Assembly: GCA_035650495.1 (NCBI GenBank)
Contig: DASRHK010000096.1
Coordinates: 1 to 6,697, forward strand
Direction of reading: 5' to 3'
Origin: DASRHK01 sp035650495
GTDB lineage: Bacteria; Pseudomonadota; Gammaproteobacteria; Nevskiales; Nevskiaceae
DNA: 6,697 nucleotides
In this document: in pieces, positions 1-6,085 of the stretch
Layout of the letters: each line of letters begins with the position of its first letter
Position numbering within the stretch: position 1 is the first letter of the stretch
Position numbers and translations under genes: made by a program
The notes under the pieces: generated by a model
Told to the model about the DNA's origin: nothing
Databases searched by the model: none
The model's input: the letters and a program-made list of their open reading frames with translations, nothing else

Positions 1-570
1 CATCACTTCGTACATGCCGACGCCTTCCTGCGTCGCGCCGTTGAAATCGTCGTTGTGCGCGTGACCCGCCTGCTCGGCCGCTGCGACAAACGCGCGCGAC
101 AGCGGACTCTTCTGGCCGGGCATGGTGACGTTGAGCGGGCCGCCGACGCCGTGGAAGGCATCCGCGCCGCGCTCGTGGTTCTCGGTCGAGCGGAAGTACG
201 GCAGCACTTCGCGATAGGACCAGCCGGTGTTGCCGAGGCTCGCCCACTGGTCGTAGTCGGCGGCGTTGCCGCGGATGTAGACCATCGCGTTGATCGAGGA
301 CGATCCGCCGAGCGTCTTGCCGCGCGGGCAATAGCGCGCACGCCCGTCGAGATGCGTCTGCGGCGTGGTCCAGAACTGCCAGTTGTAGAGCTTGCTGCGC
401 AGCAGCGCGATCACGCCGCCGGGCATCGAGATCAGCGGGCTCGTATCCCTGGGCCCCGCCTCGATCAGGCAGACCTGCGCCGTGCCGTCCGCGCTGAGGC
501 GATCGGCCAGCACGCAGCCCGCCGATCCCCCGCCGACGATAATGTAGTCGAACGTTCGCGCTTCCGTCAT
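1..570 (-). CDS. GMC-family FAD-dependent oxidoreductase (choline/alcohol dehydrogenase-like), N-terminal part
   Basis: Flavoenzyme of the glucose-methanol-choline family, which oxidises alcohols to aldehydes or ketones using FAD. Only the first 190 residues are in the window; the frame is open to the left edge, so the substrate domain and the C-terminal catalytic histidine are missing. The protein opens with a Rossmann dinucleotide fold: strand FDYIIVGGGSAG (residues 7-18, GxGxxG at G13, G15, G18) and the acidic end of the second strand at E37 (LIEAG). The GMC signature lies at residues 83-101 (RGKTLGGSSSINAMVYIRG), followed by D105-Y106-W109, typical of the choline dehydrogenase/alkanol dehydrogenase branch. 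The ATG at 570-568 has a good GGAGG ribosome binding site 5 nt upstream, and the usual short leader before the FAD motif supports this start. It is transcribed away from the other genes, so it is probably a separate unit. The exact substrate (choline, alkanol, polyethylene glycol and others) cannot be told from this half. Confidence 0.93.
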   Translation of the reverse strand, partial: MTEARTFDYIIVGGGSAGCVLADRLSADGTAQVCLIEAGPRDTSPLISMPGGVIALLRSKLYNWQFWTTPQTHLDGRARYCPRGKTLGGSSSINAMVYIRGNAADYDQWASLGNTGWSYREVLPYFRSTENHERGADAFHGVGGPLNVTMPGQKSPLSRAFVAAAEQAGHAHNDDFNGATQEGVGMYEVM

Positions 571-575
571 GAGTG

Positions 576-580
576 CCTCC
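576..580 (-). promoter_or_regulatory. Ribosome binding site of the GMC oxidoreductase
   Basis: The plus-strand bases cctcc read GGAGG on the minus strand, 5 nt before the ATG at 570-568. This near-perfect Shine-Dalgarno sequence fixes the start of the leftward gene. It lies inside what would be the coding sequence if the rightward gene began at 569. Confidence 0.7.
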
Positions 581-624
581 GACCGGGCCGACAGTTTAAG
601 CTTCGTCCCTCAGGCCGCAACAGC

Positions 625-630
625 GGGGAG
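625..630 (+). promoter_or_regulatory. Ribosome binding site supporting a GTG start at 641
   Basis: GGGGAG (containing GGAG at 627-630) lies 10 nt before GTG 641. Spacing is a little long but usable. No purine-rich site precedes the alternative ATG at 569, so this site decides the start choice for the dehydrogenase. Confidence 0.5.
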
Positions 631-640
631 CAAGTTCCAG

Positions 641-1972
641 GTGAGCACCGCATCGAAGACGCGCGCATTGGCGCAGCAGGCTGTCGCGCGTTTCGAGGAT
701 CGATCCGCGGTCATCGGCGTCTGGGGGCTCGGCTACGTCGGCCTGCCGCTGGCGCTGCGCTTCACCGAAGCGGGCCTGAAGGTGATCGGCTTCGACATCG
801 ACCCGGTGAAGGCGCAGAAGATCAAGGCCGGCAAGAGCTACATCAATTACATCCCCGATTCGGCGATCCGCACGGCGACCAAGGCCGGCTTCACCGCGAC
901 GTCCGATGCATCGCTCACGAAAAAGTGCGATGCGCTGATCATCTGCGTGCCCACTCCGCTGGACAAGCATCGCCGTCCAGACCTCTCGTACGTGGTCGAC
1001 ACCGCGAAGGCGATGGCGCCGCATCTGAAGCGGGGCCAGCTCGTCTCGCTCGAGAGCACGACCTGGCCCGGCACGACCGAAGAAGTGGTGCAGCCAATCG
1101 TGGAGGCGCACGGACTCGAGGTCGGCCGCGATCTCTTCCTCGCCTTCTCGCCCGAGCGCCAGGATCCGGGCAATCCGAAGTTCGACACGCGCAACATCCC
1201 GAAGCTCGTCGGCGGCGTCACGCCCGATTGCCTCGCCGTCGCGCAGGCTTGCTATGCGAAGGCGGTCGATCGCGTCGTCGCGGTGTCGTCGACGCGCGTC
1301 GCCGAGCTCGCGAAGCTGCTGGAGAACATCCATCGCGCGGTGAATATCGGGCTCGTCAACGAGATGAAGATCGTCGCCGAGCGCATGGGCATCGACATCT
1401 TCGAAGTGATCGACGCCGCCGCGACCAAGCCGTTCGGCTTCGTGCCCTACTACCCCGGACCGGGCCTCGGCGGCCACTGCATCCCGATCGATCCGTTCTA
1501 TCTCACGTGGAAGGCGCACGAGTTCGGCGTGCACACGCGCTTCATCGAGCTCGCCGGCGAGATCAACAGCGCGATGCCCGAGTACGTCGTGCTGAAGCTC
1601 ACGGAAGGCATGAACGCGCAGGGGCGCGCGATCAAAGGCTCGCGCATCCTGTTGCTCGGCATCGCCTACAAGAAGAACGTCGACGACCTGCGCGAATCGC
1701 CGTCGCTGGAGCTCCTCGAGAAGCTCGAGCACCTCGGCGCGCGCGTCGATTATTCCGATCCGCACATCCCGGCGATCCCGCCGATCCGGCGCGGGCACTT
1801 CCCGCACAAGAGCGTGAAGCTGACAGCGAAGACCGTCGCGTCGTACGACTGCGTGCTGCTCGCGACCGCGCACGACGCGTTCGACTACGACCTGATCGCC
1901 AAGCACGCGAAGCTGATCGTCGACACGCGCGGCATCTATCGCAAGCCGCGCAAGAACGTGGTGAAGGCATGA
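641..1972 (+). CDS. wbpA: UDP-N-acetyl-D-glucosamine 6-dehydrogenase (WbpA-type nucleotide-sugar dehydrogenase)
   Basis: Cytoplasmic enzyme that oxidises C6 of UDP-GlcNAc to the uronic acid with two NAD+, feeding O-antigen or capsule synthesis. Numbering from the upstream ATG at 569 (467 residues): NAD-binding motif GLGYVGLP at 53-60, acidic strand end FDID at 75-78, SLESTTWPGTTEE at 160-172, SPERQDPGNP at 194-203, middle domain K249 and N253 (AELAKLLENIHRAVN), catalytic C304 and D308 in GGHCIPIDPFY, and a C-terminal UDP-binding domain from about 355 (LLLGIAYKKNVDDLRESPS). The K+4=N and C+4=D spacings match the UDP-glucose/GDP-mannose dehydrogenase catalytic set. Sequence blocks closely follow Pseudomonas aeruginosa WbpA (436 residues, from memory). 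I prefer the GTG at 641 (443 residues): it has a ribosome binding site and gives WbpA-like spacing before the NAD motif. The extra 24 codons from 569 use rare codons such as TTA and AGT. UDP-glucose or UDP-GalNAc as substrate remains possible. The stop overlaps the next start (ATGA), so translation is probably coupled. Confidence 0.93.
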   Translation: MSTASKTRALAQQAVARFEDRSAVIGVWGLGYVGLPLALRFTEAGLKVIGFDIDPVKAQKIKAGKSYINYIPDSAIRTATKAGFTATSDASLTKKCDALIICVPTPLDKHRRPDLSYVVDTAKAMAPHLKRGQLVSLESTTWPGTTEEVVQPIVEAHGLEVGRDLFLAFSPERQDPGNPKFDTRNIPKLVGGVTPDCLAVAQACYAKAVDRVVAVSSTRVAELAKLLENIHRAVNIGLVNEMKIVAERMGIDIFEVIDAAATKPFGFVPYYPGPGLGGHCIPIDPFYLTWKAHEFGVHTRFIELAGEINSAMPEYVVLKLTEGMNAQGRAIKGSRILLLGIAYKKNVDDLRESPSLELLEKLEHLGARVDYSDPHIPAIPPIRRGHFPHKSVKLTAKTVASYDCVLLATAHDAFDYDLIAKHAKLIVDTRGIYRKPRKNVVKA

Positions 1973-3003
1973 GCGACCTTCCGGCAACGATGAAAGCGGT
2001 CCTGCTCGAGCGCCAGATCGACGATCCGATCGCCTCGCTCGAGAGCCTGAAGATCGTCGACAAGCCAGTGCCGAAGCCGGGACCGGGTCAGGTGCTGGTG
2101 AAGATCGAAGCGGCGCCGTGCAATCCGTCGGACCTGATGTACATGCGCGGGCTGTATCGCATCGACAAGAAGCCGCCGACGGTCCCCGGCTTCGAAGGCT
2201 GCGGCACGGTCGTCGCGAGCGGCGGCGGGCTGATGGCGAGCTTCCTCAAGGGCAAGCGCGTCGCGTGCGGCGGGCAGGAAGATGCCGACGGCACGTGGGC
2301 CGAGTACTTCGTCGCCAACGCGGGCTTCTGCCTGCCGCTGCCGAAGACGCTGTCCTTCGAGCAGGGCGCGACGATGATCGCCAACCCGGTCACGGCGCAC
2401 GTGCTGCTCGACATGGCCATGAGCGGCGGTCATCGCGCTGCGATCCACACCGCAGGCGCAAGCCAGGTCGGACGCATGATGATCCGCCTCGCCGCACGCG
2501 AGGGCTATCCGCTGATCAACGTGGTGCGCCGCGATGAATTGATCCCGGAGCTGGAGAAGCTCGGCGCCAAGGTCGTGCTGAACATGCAGAGCCCGGACTT
2601 CGAAGCGCAGCTGCAGGGTCACTGCAACCGGCTCGGCGCCTCGATCGTGTTCGAGGCCGTCGCAGGGTCGCTCACGCAGAAAGTGATGAAGGCGATGCCG
2701 GCGAAAGCGCGCGTCGTCGTCTACGGCGCGCTGTCGGTCGACACCGCGACGCCGCTCGATCCGCGCGATCTCATCTTCAAGCAGCAGACGCTCGAAGGCT
2801 TCTGGCTGACGCCGTGGTTCGCAGCCAAAGGGCTGCTCGCCAAGATGAGCACGGTGCGAGCGGTGCAGAAGCGCATCGAGGACGGTACGTTCGCAACCCA
2901 GATTCGCGCACGGCTCAAGCTTGCGGACGTGAAGCGCGGCCTGCTCGACTATCAGCAACACATGAGCGACGGCAAAGTCCTGATCTGCCCGTCGCTGACA
3001 TAA
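1969..3003 (+). CDS. Zinc-independent MDR-superfamily oxidoreductase, 2-enoyl-thioester reductase-like / quinone oxidoreductase-like
   Basis: A 344-residue NAD(P)H-dependent oxidoreductase of the medium-chain dehydrogenase/reductase superfamily. The N-terminal GroES-like domain (about 8-130) has the block NPSDLMYMRGLY at 52-63 followed by VPGFEGCGTVVASGGG at 72-87. The Rossmann domain has HTAGASQVGRM at 160-170, the AxxGxxG-like cofactor motif. VVRRDE at 185-190 offers arginines that could bind the NADPH 2'-phosphate. The conserved EGFWLTPW lies at 276-283. The cysteine and histidine ligands of zinc alcohol dehydrogenases are not evident. Y63 aligns with the catalytic tyrosine of mitochondrial enoyl-thioester reductases (Etr1/MECR), so reduction of enoyl-CoA or another activated double bond is plausible; the block pattern fits the ETR-like MDR subgroup. 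The ATG at 1969 overlaps the upstream stop (ATGA), implying coupled translation. ATG 1990 (M8) is an alternative without a better ribosome site. The natural substrate is unknown, and its link to the sugar enzyme is positional only. Confidence 0.9.
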   Translation: MSDLPATMKAVLLERQIDDPIASLESLKIVDKPVPKPGPGQVLVKIEAAPCNPSDLMYMRGLYRIDKKPPTVPGFEGCGTVVASGGGLMASFLKGKRVACGGQEDADGTWAEYFVANAGFCLPLPKTLSFEQGATMIANPVTAHVLLDMAMSGGHRAAIHTAGASQVGRMMIRLAAREGYPLINVVRRDELIPELEKLGAKVVLNMQSPDFEAQLQGHCNRLGASIVFEAVAGSLTQKVMKAMPAKARVVVYGALSVDTATPLDPRDLIFKQQTLEGFWLTPWFAAKGLLAKMSTVRAVQKRIEDGTFATQIRARLKLADVKRGLLDYQQHMSDGKVLICPSLT

Positions 3004-3007
3004 CGAC

Positions 3008-3016
3008 AAGGGGGAG
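3008..3016 (+). promoter_or_regulatory. Strong ribosome binding site of the OPT transporter
   Basis: AAGGGGGAG lies in the 16-nt gap between the MDR stop and ATG 3020, ending 3 nt before the ATG (the AAGGGGG part ends 5 nt before it). It is the clearest ribosome site of the rightward cluster and sits at the only gap of more than 1 nt, so the transporter may be translated independently of the two upstream genes. Confidence 0.65.
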
Positions 3017-3019
3017 AAG

Positions 3020-4954
3020 ATGAGTCCCACCGCAGCACCGCAACTTTCCGCACGCGCGATCATCCTCGCGATCATCCTGGCGATGATCCTCGCCGCGGCG
3101 AACACCTATCTCGGACTGTTCGCCGGATTGACCATCGCGTCGGCGATCCCGGCGGCGGTCGTGTCGATGGCGGTGCTGCGCGCCCTCGGCGGCGGGCACA
3201 TCCTCGAGAACAACATCGTGCAGACCGGCGCGTCGGCGGCGGCGTCGATCGCGGCGGGCGTGATCTTCACGATTCCCGCGCTGGTGATCATGGGCTACTG
3301 GCCCGACTTCAAGTACTGGTGGGTGATGACCATCGCGGGTCTCGGCGGCATCCTCGGCGTGCTGTTCTCGGTGCCGCTGCGACGCACGATGATCATCGAA
3401 GAGCCGCTCGCGTTCCCCGAAGGCAAGGCCGCGGCCGAAGTGCTGCGCGCCGGCGAGAACCCCGGCCCCGGCGTGAAGATCCTCGCGACCGCAGGCGGGC
3501 TCGGTGCCGCCATGAAGCTCGCCGCCGAAAGCGGATTGCGCCTGATCCCCGACAACGCGACCGGCGCGCGCTTCTTCGACACCTTCCTCGCCTACATGGG
3601 CACCAACCTGTCGCCCGCGCTGCTCGGCGTCGGCTACATCGTCGGCCTGAACATCGGCATCGTCATCGTGTCGGGCTCGATCCTGTCGTACAACATCGCG
3701 ATCCCGATCTACTACGCCTGGTTCTTCGATCACGATCTGCCGCTCGCGGCGAAGATCGCGGGCGCGAGCGCAGAGGCGGCGGCCGGAATGATCCGCAGCG
3801 CGCAAATCCGCTACCTCGGCGTCGGCGCGATGCTGATCGGCGGCATCTGGACGCTGTTCTCTTTGCGCAAGTCGCTGCTCTCCGGCATCAAGAGCGGCAT
3901 TGCCGCGACGCGCAAGGGCACCGCCGCGGTCGTCGCCGAAACCGAGCGCGACATCCCGATGAAGTGGATGCTGATCGGCGTCGTCGTGTTCGTGTTCCCG
4001 CTGCTGCTGCTCTATCAGGCGATCGTGCACCAGTGGACCGTGTCGATCCCGATGGCGATCGTGATGGTGTTCGCCGGATTCCTGTTCGTCTCGGTGTCGG
4101 CGTATCTCGCGGGCCTGGTCGGCTCGTCGAACAATCCCGTTTCCGGCATGACCATCTCGACGATCCTGTTCGCCTCGCTCGTGCTGATGCTGCTGCTCGG
4201 CCGCGACTCGCCGATCGGTCCCGTCGCCGCGATCATGATCGGCGCGGTCGTGTGCTGCGCCGCCTCGGTCGGCGGTGACAACCTCCAAGACCTCAAGGCC
4301 GGCTACATCGTGGGTGCGACGCCGTGGAAGCAGCAGTTCATGCTCGCGGTCGGCGCGTTCTCCTGCGCGCTGGTGATGGCGCCGGTGCTCAACCTGCTCG
4401 ACAAGGCATACGGCATCGGCACGGTGACGCCGCAGCATCCGCACCCGCTCGAAGCGCCGCAGGCGACGCTGATGGCGTCGGTGTCGAAAGGCATGTTCGG
4501 CGGCCATCTGCCGTGGGACATGATCGTCATCGGCATGATCATCGGCGCGATCGTCATCGCCTTCGACAGCTACCTGAAAGCGCGCAACGCGAAGTTCCGC
4601 GTGCCGGTGCTCGCGTTCGCGATCGGCATCTACCTGCCGCTCGAGCTGATGCTGCCGATCTTCCTCGGCGGCGTGCTCGCGCACGTCGTCGAGCGCAAGC
4701 TCGGCGTGGTGAACGCCGACCACGACACCAAGGACCGCGTGCATCGCAAAGGCGTGCTGTTCTCCGCCGGCCTCATCACCGGCGAAGCGTTGACCGGCAT
4801 CATCATCGCGATCCCCATCGTCGCATCCGGCAAAGCCGACGTCCTCGCGCTGCCGCCCTCGCTGCACTTCGGCGCCGCGTTCGGGCTCGCGCTGCTCGCG
4901 GGCGTCGCGTATCTGCTCTATCGAAGTGCCGTCAACCAGGGGGCACAAGCATGA
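3020..4954 (+). CDS. OPT-family oligopeptide transporter
   Basis: A 644-residue polytopic inner-membrane protein of the oligopeptide transporter (OPT) family, proton-coupled carriers of small peptides, glutathione-like compounds or metal-chelator complexes. Family blocks are in order: NTYLGLFAGLTIASAIPAA (28-46), ENNIVQTGASAAASIAAG (63-80), EEPLAFPEGKAAAEVL (127-142), GSSNNPVSGMTIST (368-381), GGDNLQDLKAGYIVGATPWK (418-437), FAIGIYLPLELMLPIFLGG (533-551) and GLITGEALTGI (584-594). Around 14-16 hydrophobic segments are spread through the protein, with a charged loop near 283-315. The length equals the usual 600-680 residues of bacterial members, so it appears complete. The N-terminal helix is encoded by a threefold 12-bp repeat (IILA IILA MILA, residues 14-25). 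ATG 3020 has a strong ribosome site. The stop overlaps the start of the next lipoprotein gene (ATGA), suggesting fixed stoichiometry or a shared function. The substrate cannot be predicted from sequence. Confidence 0.95.
   Translation: MSPTAAPQLSARAIILAIILAMILAAANTYLGLFAGLTIASAIPAAVVSMAVLRALGGGHILENNIVQTGASAAASIAAGVIFTIPALVIMGYWPDFKYWWVMTIAGLGGILGVLFSVPLRRTMIIEEPLAFPEGKAAAEVLRAGENPGPGVKILATAGGLGAAMKLAAESGLRLIPDNATGARFFDTFLAYMGTNLSPALLGVGYIVGLNIGIVIVSGSILSYNIAIPIYYAWFFDHDLPLAAKIAGASAEAAAGMIRSAQIRYLGVGAMLIGGIWTLFSLRKSLLSGIKSGIAATRKGTAAVVAETERDIPMKWMLIGVVVFVFPLLLLYQAIVHQWTVSIPMAIVMVFAGFLFVSVSAYLAGLVGSSNNPVSGMTISTILFASLVLMLLLGRDSPIGPVAAIMIGAVVCCAASVGGDNLQDLKAGYIVGATPWKQQFMLAVGAFSCALVMAPVLNLLDKAYGIGTVTPQHPHPLEAPQATLMASVSKGMFGGHLPWDMIVIGMIIGAIVIAFDSYLKARNAKFRVPVLAFAIGIYLPLELMLPIFLGGVLAHVVERKLGVVNADHDTKDRVHRKGVLFSAGLITGEALTGIIIAIPIVASGKADVLALPPSLHFGAAFGLALLAGVAYLLYRSAVNQGAQA
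3059..3094 (+). repeat. Three imperfect 12-bp tandem repeats inside the OPT gene
   Basis: Units atcatcctcgcg (3059-3070), atcatcctggcg (3071-3082) and atgatcctcgcc (3083-3094) lie head to tail and in frame, encoding IILA-IILA-MILA in the first membrane segment. Units differ by one to three bases. The repeat length is a multiple of three, so copy-number slippage would lengthen or shorten the helix by about one turn without a frameshift. It may simply reflect the restricted codon choice of a hydrophobic helix in GC-rich DNA. Confidence 0.6.
4938..4943 (+). promoter_or_regulatory. Ribosome binding site of the first lipoprotein gene
   Basis: AGGGGG lies 7 nt before ATG 4951, within the last codons of the transporter gene. 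Together with the ATGA overlap it supports the chosen start and efficient coupled translation. Confidence 0.55.
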
Positions 4955-5502
4955 AGAAGATCCTGTCGATCCTGGCGCTGCTCGCTTTGCTGCCGGGCTG
5001 CTCGATGATGGCGCCGCAATATTCGGCGTCGCTGGAGAACGTGCAGAAGCTCAAGGACGCGGGCCCGTCCACGGCGAAGGTCGGCGAGTTCAGCTCGCAG
5101 GACGGCAGCGGCAACGCCAATCCGATCTCGCTGCGCGGCTCCTCGCTGCACTCGCCGTACAACGATTCCTATGCGCAGTACCTCGCCGAGGCGCTCAAGC
5201 AGGAACTCACGCTCGCCGGCAAGCTCGCGCCGGACGCGAGCGTGGAAGTCTCCGGCGTGCTGCAGAAGAACGACATCAGCATCCCGGTCTCGTCGGGCTC
5301 GGGCGACCTGCAGGCGCGCTTCGTCGTGCGCAAGGGCGGGACGGTGAAGTACGACCAGGTCAAGTCGATCCACGACGAATGGGATTCGTCGTTCGTCGGC
5401 TCGATCGCGATCCCGCGTGCGCAGCAGCGCTATCCGACGATGGTGCAGAAGCTGCTCGCCGCCCTCTACGCCGATCCGGCATTCACGCAGGCGCTGAAAT
5501 AG
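4951..5502 (+). CDS. Putative lipoprotein of unknown function
   Basis: A 183-residue protein that I do not recognise by name. It has a type II signal peptide: MKK, a hydrophobic stretch at 4-14, and the lipobox LPGC with the acylated cysteine at C17 (a proline at -2 is unusual but tolerated). The residues after the cysteine are SMM, without aspartate at +2, so outer-membrane sorting is expected. The mature protein has a polar, Ser/Gly/Asn-rich stretch (48-70), an amphipathic helix YAQYLAEALKQELTLAGKL (74-92), then strand-like segments (SVEVSGVLQKNDISIPV, about 97-113; LQARFVVRKGGTVKYDQ, 120-136) and a C-terminal helix ending in ADPAFTQALK. The order of strands, a helix ending in LxxAG, strands and a terminal helix resembles small periplasmic lipoproteins such as YajG. 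That is a layout comparison, not a detected homology. It overlaps the OPT stop by 4 nt and is followed after 1 nt by another lipoprotein gene, so a role with the transporter or cell envelope is inferred. Confidence 0.85.
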   Translation: MKKILSILALLALLPGCSMMAPQYSASLENVQKLKDAGPSTAKVGEFSSQDGSGNANPISLRGSSLHSPYNDSYAQYLAEALKQELTLAGKLAPDASVEVSGVLQKNDISIPVSSGSGDLQARFVVRKGGTVKYDQVKSIHDEWDSSFVGSIAIPRAQQRYPTMVQKLLAALYADPAFTQALK

Positions 5503-5503
5503 C

Positions 5504-6085
5504 ATGCGCTGCTTCGGGCTCGTCGTGACCGCGCTGCTGCTCGGCGGCTGCGCGCATCCGATGGTGATCACGCCCGACATCGCGCGCGTGAATCCCGATC
5601 CCGCGCAACAGCGCGTGCACAAGAACGCCGGCTTCTATATCTCGCCGCAGGATCGCGCGGCCGAGGTCACCACGCCCGGTGGCGGCGGCGACAAGGTCCG
5701 CTATCGGCCATACGCCGACCTCGAGACCGGGCTCTATCGCATGCTCAGCAACGTTTTCGACGACGTCACGCGGCTCAACGCACCCGACGACGCGGCGGCG
5801 ATCGCGCAGCATCAGATCAGCTACGTGATCCTGCCGAAGGTCTCGACCGACTCGTCCTCCAACGGCGTGTTCACCTGGATGGCGACGGACTTCACCGTCG
5901 GCTTGACCTGCGACGTCCGCGATCCCGCCGGCAAACCGGTGACGCAAGTGTCGGTGACCGGCACGGGCAAGGCCGCGTTCTCCAACCTGACGGCCAATCC
6001 TTCCTACGCCGGCCAGCGCGCCTCCGAAGACGCGCTGATCAAGATGCAACGCGCGCTCGCGGACAGCCCGCAGCTGAAGAAATGA
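5504..6085 (+). CDS. Putative lipoprotein of unknown function (second of pair)
   Basis: A 193-residue protein that I do not recognise by name. The type II signal peptide is short: MRC, a hydrophobic run at 4-13, and the lipobox LGGC with the acylated cysteine at C16, followed by AH (outer-membrane sorting expected). The mature region has a strand-like NAGFYISPQD (41-50), a glycine-rich loop TTPGGGGDK (56-64), a helix YADLETGLYRMLSNVFDDVTRL cut into 70-91, then QISYVILPKVSTDSSSN (104-120), strand pairs FTVGLTCDVRDPAGKPV (130-146) and VSVTGTGKAAF (149-159), and a C-terminal helix RASEDALIKMQRALADS (172-188). This resembles envelope lipoproteins that set a central helix against a small sheet, and it parallels the preceding gene in layout. 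The start is 1 nt after the preceding stop with no clear ribosome site, so translation probably depends on reinitiation. The stop overlaps the next start. Function is unknown. Confidence 0.85.
   Translation: MRCFGLVVTALLLGGCAHPMVITPDIARVNPDPAQQRVHKNAGFYISPQDRAAEVTTPGGGGDKVRYRPYADLETGLYRMLSNVFDDVTRLNAPDDAAAIAQHQISYVILPKVSTDSSSNGVFTWMATDFTVGLTCDVRDPAGKPVTQVSVTGTGKAAFSNLTANPSYAGQRASEDALIKMQRALADSPQLKK

Larger units (their letters stand above)
571..640. promoter_or_regulatory. Divergent intergenic region, probable promoters for both directions
   Basis: About 70 bases lie between the leftward oxidoreductase and the preferred GTG start of the rightward dehydrogenase. The stretch holds the only local AT-rich patch (around 593-605, agtttaagctt) in otherwise very GC-rich DNA. 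On the minus strand TAAACT (598-593) preceded by TTGCGG with a 16-nt spacer is a weak sigma-70-like candidate for the leftward gene. No convincing rightward -35/-10 pair was found. No clear inverted-repeat operator was seen beyond the short AAGCTT palindrome. The promoter role is inferred from position, not shown by a strong motif. Confidence 0.35.

Noticed and set aside
3..341. A 112-codon minus-strand frame at the left edge
   Set aside because: It is out of frame with the GMC oxidoreductase, which occupies the same strand with intact FAD and GMC motifs. The Ser/Thr/Arg-rich translation is a shadow.
596..1987. A 463-codon open frame antisense to the nucleotide-sugar dehydrogenase
   Set aside because: No recognisable domain, and an Arg/Asp/Ala-rich composition typical of a shadow frame. 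The opposite strand carries a complete enzyme.
55..3003. A 982-codon open frame on the plus strand that contains the MDR gene at its end
   Set aside because: Only the part from 1969 shows family motifs. The upstream part is Arg/Ala-rich, runs antisense to the GMC gene and out of frame through the dehydrogenase, and reflects few stop codons in GC-rich DNA, not a fusion.
3004..3019. Possible terminator or promoter between the MDR and OPT genes
   Set aside because: The gap is only 16 nt and is filled by a ribosome binding site. No hairpin with a T-run is present.
2915..4948. A 677-codon open frame antisense to the OPT gene
   Set aside because: Its translation is a His/Asp/Arg-rich low-complexity sequence expected opposite a hydrophobic GC-rich gene. 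The sense strand has clear OPT motifs and a strong ribosome site.
4324..5502. Extended 392-codon frame ending with the first lipoprotein
   Set aside because: The first about 209 codons are an Arg/Ala-rich shadow of the OPT gene. The real gene starts at ATG 4951, where a signal peptide and ribosome site appear.
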